A stretch of 64,000 nt of DNA from contig CBFHLR010000001.1 in the NCBI GenBank assembly GCA_965656715.1, positions 166,080-230,079 on the forward strand. Direction: 5' to 3'. Shown here one piece after another: positions 60,988 through 64,000 of the stretch. A program made the translations under genes and the position numbers. The stretch comes from Coraliomargarita sp965656715 (lineage in GTDB: Bacteria > Verrucomicrobiota > Verrucomicrobiia > Opitutales > Coraliomargaritaceae). The notes under the pieces were generated by a model, which saw nothing but the letters and a program-made list of their open reading frames with translations, did no database searches and was not told the origin of the DNA. How positions within the stretch are numbered: position 1 is the first letter of the stretch; each line of letters starts with the position of its first letter.

Positions 60988-61590
60988 ATGACAGTTCTAC
61001 AAATCATCCTTGTTTCCGTTGTCGGCTATTTCGTCGGTGCGATTAGCTTTGCTGTGATCGTTGCCAAGAGCAAAGGCGTCGATATTTTCAAGGAGGGTAG
61101 TGGCAACCCGGGGGCGACGAATGTGAAGCGCGTCCTTGGTTCGAAGTGCGGTAACATGGTGTTTGCACTCGATGCGCTGAAAGGCGTTGTTGCTGCAGGC
61201 TGGCCACGCTTGATCTTTGATAGTGAGATTGGCTTGAAGCTGGGTGTGATTGGTCTGCTGGCCGCGATTATTGGCCACAGCTTCTCCGCGTTCCTGAAAT
61301 TCCGTGGTGGCAAGGGAGTCGCAACGACCATGGGTGGTCTCTTGGCTTTAATGCCAGCTGCGCTCGTTGTTGGCGTGCTGGTATGGGTGGCTATTTTTTA
61401 TAGCACCAAAGTGGTCGCGTTAGCTTCGATTCTGTTCGCGGTCAGTTTACCCGTAAGCTCCTATTTGATGTATGGAGGCGGGGATCCACGCTTCACATTA
61501 GGCTTTGTGCTTGGAGTGCTGATTGTGGTGCGCCATCGCTCGAACATTTCCCGCATGTTGTCGGGCAAGGAAAACAGCTTTAAGAAGTAG
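60988..61590 (+). CDS. plsY: acyl-phosphate:glycerol-3-phosphate acyltransferase PlsY
   Basis: A 200-residue inner-membrane enzyme for the first acylation of glycerol-3-phosphate, with five hydrophobic segments. The conserved loops are FKEGSGNPGATNVKRVLG, GHSFSAFLKFRGGKGVATTMGGLLAL and the C-terminal VVRHRSNISRMLSGKE. The ATG at 60988 is used because the longer frame begins inside the serA terminator. Its partner gpsA lies at 34444; plsX is outside the window. Confidence 0.94.
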   Translation: MTVLQIILVSVVGYFVGAISFAVIVAKSKGVDIFKEGSGNPGATNVKRVLGSKCGNMVFALDALKGVVAAGWPRLIFDSEIGLKLGVIGLLAAIIGHSFSAFLKFRGGKGVATTMGGLLALMPAALVVGVLVWVAIFYSTKVVALASILFAVSLPVSSYLMYGGGDPRFTLGFVLGVLIVVRHRSNISRMLSGKENSFKK

Positions 61591-61593
61591 CAA

Positions 61594-62751
61594 TCACTGA
61601 GCTGTCTCGTCGGCTTTGGGTTGATAGAAACGCTGGTGCGTCTCGTTCAGTGCTTGCTTGACGTCGACATCAGCAATCGTGCGACTGCTGTCCACTTGGC
61701 TGACTGCCTCGGGTGTCGCGAAGCAACCGGGGAACCAGTCGCCTTTGTCCTCAAACATGTTGTAGCGCATCTCGCCGAAGCTTGTTTGGTCGTAGCATTT
61801 CCACATGCGGCGCATGCGTAAGATTTCTGGGATGTTGATGCCGGAAGAGTCGCCAAGGAGCTCGTAACCCTCCCAGGCTGTTTCAGGGGCATCGAGTAGG
61901 GCGGCATTCATGCGCTGAGTAATCTCCTGGTCCTGGCGTGAGAGCGGGACGCTGAAGGGAAAAATGCCTGACATTTCGTGAACGTGCTCGGGCTCGCTCA
62001 GGCCAAAGCTGAGTGTGTGGATACACGGATTCTGTAAACACCAACGTGCGTTGAACTGAATCGGAGTGAGTGGGGCGCAGAGATCAGTAAGTTTTGCTGA
62101 GGGCTCATAGAGCTTTCCGCCCTTATCGTTTGGAGAGATAATAAAGACCCCGAGTCCTTTCGCTGCCGCATAATCCACCGCGCCGCGGTTGCGCTGCATG
62201 AAATAGTAGTAGTGCAGATTGACGAAGCTGAAGAGGTCGGTGGCAATGGCATCGATGATCACTTCGAGTGGGCCGTGTGTGGAGAAGCCGACGTCACCAA
62301 TGATGCCTTCGTCTTTCATCTTCAGGAGCTCTTCCACCGGGCCGCCCGGTTGGGTGGCGATGGCCAGCTTCTCAGGATTGTTGATTCCGTGCCAGCCGTA
62401 GAGGTCGATTCGATCCGTCTTGAGCGCTGTAAGTTGCTTCTCGACCAATTGGCGCATTTCATCGGCTGTGTCGGCCGCGCCTTTGGTCATGAGATGGTAA
62501 CTGTCACGCTTCCAGCCGAGCACGTCGTTGAGTGCGATGCCGTGACAGTGCTCGCTCTTCCCGTAGCCGTAGGCGGTTTCAATATGGTTGATACCTTGGT
62601 CGAATGCGCGAGAGACGATATCGACGCACTGGTCGACCATTTTTGTGGACGGCTCGTTGCGCGGTTCGCCCCAACCGTCGTGGTAGCGCATGCCACCGAG
62701 GGTGATTGTGGAAAGCCAGCAGTCGGTTTTTCCGAATCTGCGATAGGCCAT
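61594..62751 (-). CDS. aldo/keto reductase with degenerate ferredoxin-like C-terminus
   Basis: A 385-residue aldo/keto reductase of the COG1453 type: FGKTDCWLSTITLGGMR, the active-site block INHIETAYGYGKSE, the catalytic Lys in LMTKGA, the His in GWHGIN, then the barrel to about residue 285. In relatives a ferredoxin-like tail with two Cys clusters follows. Here the corresponding region (WEGYELLGDSSGINIPEILRMRRMWKCY, RYNMFEDKGDWFPG) keeps the non-Cys framework, but the expected CxxC-type cluster is missing. It therefore should not bind iron-sulfur and may have a different electron partner. The start at 62751 is used. Confidence 0.85.
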   Translation of the reverse strand: MAYRRFGKTDCWLSTITLGGMRYHDGWGEPRNEPSTKMVDQCVDIVSRAFDQGINHIETAYGYGKSEHCHGIALNDVLGWKRDSYHLMTKGAADTADEMRQLVEKQLTALKTDRIDLYGWHGINNPEKLAIATQPGGPVEELLKMKDEGIIGDVGFSTHGPLEVIIDAIATDLFSFVNLHYYYFMQRNRGAVDYAAAKGLGVFIISPNDKGGKLYEPSAKLTDLCAPLTPIQFNARWCLQNPCIHTLSFGLSEPEHVHEMSGIFPFSVPLSRQDQEITQRMNAALLDAPETAWEGYELLGDSSGINIPEILRMRRMWKCYDQTSFGEMRYNMFEDKGDWFPGCFATPEAVSQVDSSRTIADVDVKQALNETHQRFYQPKADETAQ

Positions 62752-62856
62752 GGTCGGTTTTTGATTCTTAATTCCCACTGCAAACTCAGGGAAGTCTGAT
62801 CTTGAAACTTTGCAAACCTGATATTGGCTGTCGTGCTTTACTTTTTACAAATTTAC

Positions 62857-63987
62857 ATGTCTGAAAAACGCACTATCCGTATCGGACTCCTTGGCTTCGG
62901 CGTCGTTGGCCAAGGTGTCTGGAAAAACATCGAAAATAACCGTCAGGCTTTGGAATATCGCCTTGGTGCTCAATTAGACATTACGCAGGTGGTGGTGAAA
63001 AACCTCACCCGCGAGCGTGAAGTTGTTGTTCCTGCTGAATGTTTGTCAGCTGATCCAGCCCAGGTAGTCGATAATCCAGAGATCGACATCGTCTGTGAAC
63101 TCATGGGTGGCACGGGCGAAGCCCTTGAGTTGACACGTCGTGCGCTGCAGCAGGGCAAGATCGTGGTGACCGCCAATAAGGCGCTGATCTGCGAGCATGG
63201 CGAAGAACTCTTCAAAATCGCTAACGAAAATGGCGGCCACTATTTCTATGAGGCGTCTGTCGCGGGCGGCATTCCGATCATCAAGACCATCCGCGAGGCG
63301 CTGGTGGCCAATCGCTTCAAGCTGATTTTCGGTATCCTCAATGGCACTTCAAACTACATCCTTACGCGCATGGAGCGCGAGGGCCTGAGCTTTGAAGATA
63401 CCCTCGGGGATGCACGTAAGCTCGGCTATGTTGAGGCGGATGAAGCACTCGACTTGGATGGCATCGATGCGGCGCATAAGGCGGTGATTCTTGCCTACTT
63501 GGCGCATGGCAAGTGGGTGAAGCTAGACGATATCATTTGCGAAGGTATTCGCGACATCACAGGCGACGATATCGCGATCGCTGCTGAGCTCGGCTATAAG
63601 ATCAAACTGCTGGCGGTGATTGAGCGTGATTTTGATGCCAACAAGCTTTCGGTCCGACTGCACCCAGCGCTGATTGCGAAGAGCGAGGTGATTGCCGGAG
63701 TGGATGAAGTCTACAATGGCGTCAGCGTGACGGGTGATGTTGTGGGCACCACGGTCCTGATCGGACGTGGGGCAGGGCAAGATGCAACCTCCAGTTCTGT
63801 TATCAGTGATATCGCGGATGCGGTCTCCATGCTGCAAGGTGCCCCGAAGCCGGTCATTTCTGAGGAAGATGAGCAGGTGTATCAGCAGCTCGCCGACGGC
63901 CTGGAACTGGCCGCTAAGGACCAACTCGCTGGTTGCTATTATCTACGCATCCACGTCAAAGACGAGGAAGGCGTCTTGGAAGATTAA
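62857..63987 (+). CDS. hom: homoserine dehydrogenase, ACT domain apparently interrupted by a frameshift
   Basis: Reduces aspartate semialdehyde to homoserine (threonine/methionine synthesis). N-terminal Rossmann GLLGFGVVGQGVW, then TANKALICEHG, FYEASVAGGIPIIKTIREAL (substrate-binding) and NGTSNYILTRMEREG. It ends at 376 residues with YYLRIHVKDEEGVLED and a stop. The usual protein has about 430 residues with a C-terminal ACT domain, which typically continues GVL..IxxILA. The plus-one reading frame after GVLE gives IKNILA, so the stop seems to result from a small indel at about 63982, or the domain was genuinely lost. The remainder is outside the window. Confidence 0.9.
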   Translation: MSEKRTIRIGLLGFGVVGQGVWKNIENNRQALEYRLGAQLDITQVVVKNLTREREVVVPAECLSADPAQVVDNPEIDIVCELMGGTGEALELTRRALQQGKIVVTANKALICEHGEELFKIANENGGHYFYEASVAGGIPIIKTIREALVANRFKLIFGILNGTSNYILTRMEREGLSFEDTLGDARKLGYVEADEALDLDGIDAAHKAVILAYLAHGKWVKLDDIICEGIRDITGDDIAIAAELGYKIKLLAVIERDFDANKLSVRLHPALIAKSEVIAGVDEVYNGVSVTGDVVGTTVLIGRGAGQDATSSSVISDIADAVSMLQGAPKPVISEEDEQVYQQLADGLELAAKDQLAGCYYLRIHVKDEEGVLED

Positions 63988-64000
63988 AAACATCCTTGCG

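Overview
This window reads as ordinary chromosome from a Gram-negative bacterium, most likely a verrucomicrobium of the Opitutae type. That placement is inference. It rests on the combination of an exosortase, tandem PilT ATPases with PilV/W/X-like pseudopilins, a SET-domain protein, many lineage-restricted exported proteins, moderate GC content and abundant REP-type palindromes. No rRNA or tRNA gene, phage, plasmid backbone or CRISPR array was seen. Coding density is high on both strands, and no gene-free stretch exceeds about 250 bp.

Layout. At 1-4.5 kb a leftward operon runs from three pseudopilin-like genes through an exported protein towards thiL, which is cut by the window start. At 4.7-11.7 kb lie exonuclease III, mnmA, a GH13 debranching-type enzyme, a DUF1643 protein, an exported coiled-coil protein and an exosortase. 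At 11.7-19.3 kb lie dnaE, a REP-associated tyrosine transposase (RAYT) between two REPIN copies, an SDR dehydrogenase, cobB and a corrinoid/metal-binding protein. At 19.4-27.7 kb are a lipase-like protein, a lipoate ligase, an RmlD-like reductase, hisC, a CorC-type protein, aroQ, a NIF3 protein and tcdA. At 27.8-33.6 kb are a CBS-containing hybrid histidine kinase and two pilT genes. At 33.7-40.2 kb are panB-gpsA, a SET protein, an acyl activating enzyme and an ABCG-type half transporter. At 40.2-49.2 kb are exported unknowns, a PhoD-like phosphodiesterase, trpS and oppABC without ATPase genes. At 49.2-55.2 kb are a degenerate EndoG-like nuclease with a lysine-rich tail, msrA, a DUF493 protein, a Wzz-like protein, several lipoproteins and a second CorC-type protein. 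At 55.2-64 kb are gcvH, a thymidine-phosphorylase homologue with an altered active site, an NYN/OST-HTH protein, efp, serA, plsY, an aldo/keto reductase and hom, whose 3' end looks frameshifted.

The strongest unexplained signal is a set of REPIN-like elements of six sequence families. In five of them the two inverted arms share their outer flank and loop, but the hairpin stems differ by paired, compensating changes. One element is translated in frame inside cobB, and two overlap stop codons. One family brackets the RAYT gene, which is the likely mobilising enzyme for that family. The second signal is a group of proteins whose fold is recognisable but whose catalytic or metal-binding residues are replaced: the EndoG-like protein, the nucleoside-phosphorylase homologue and an aldo/keto reductase whose ferredoxin-like tail has lost its cysteines.
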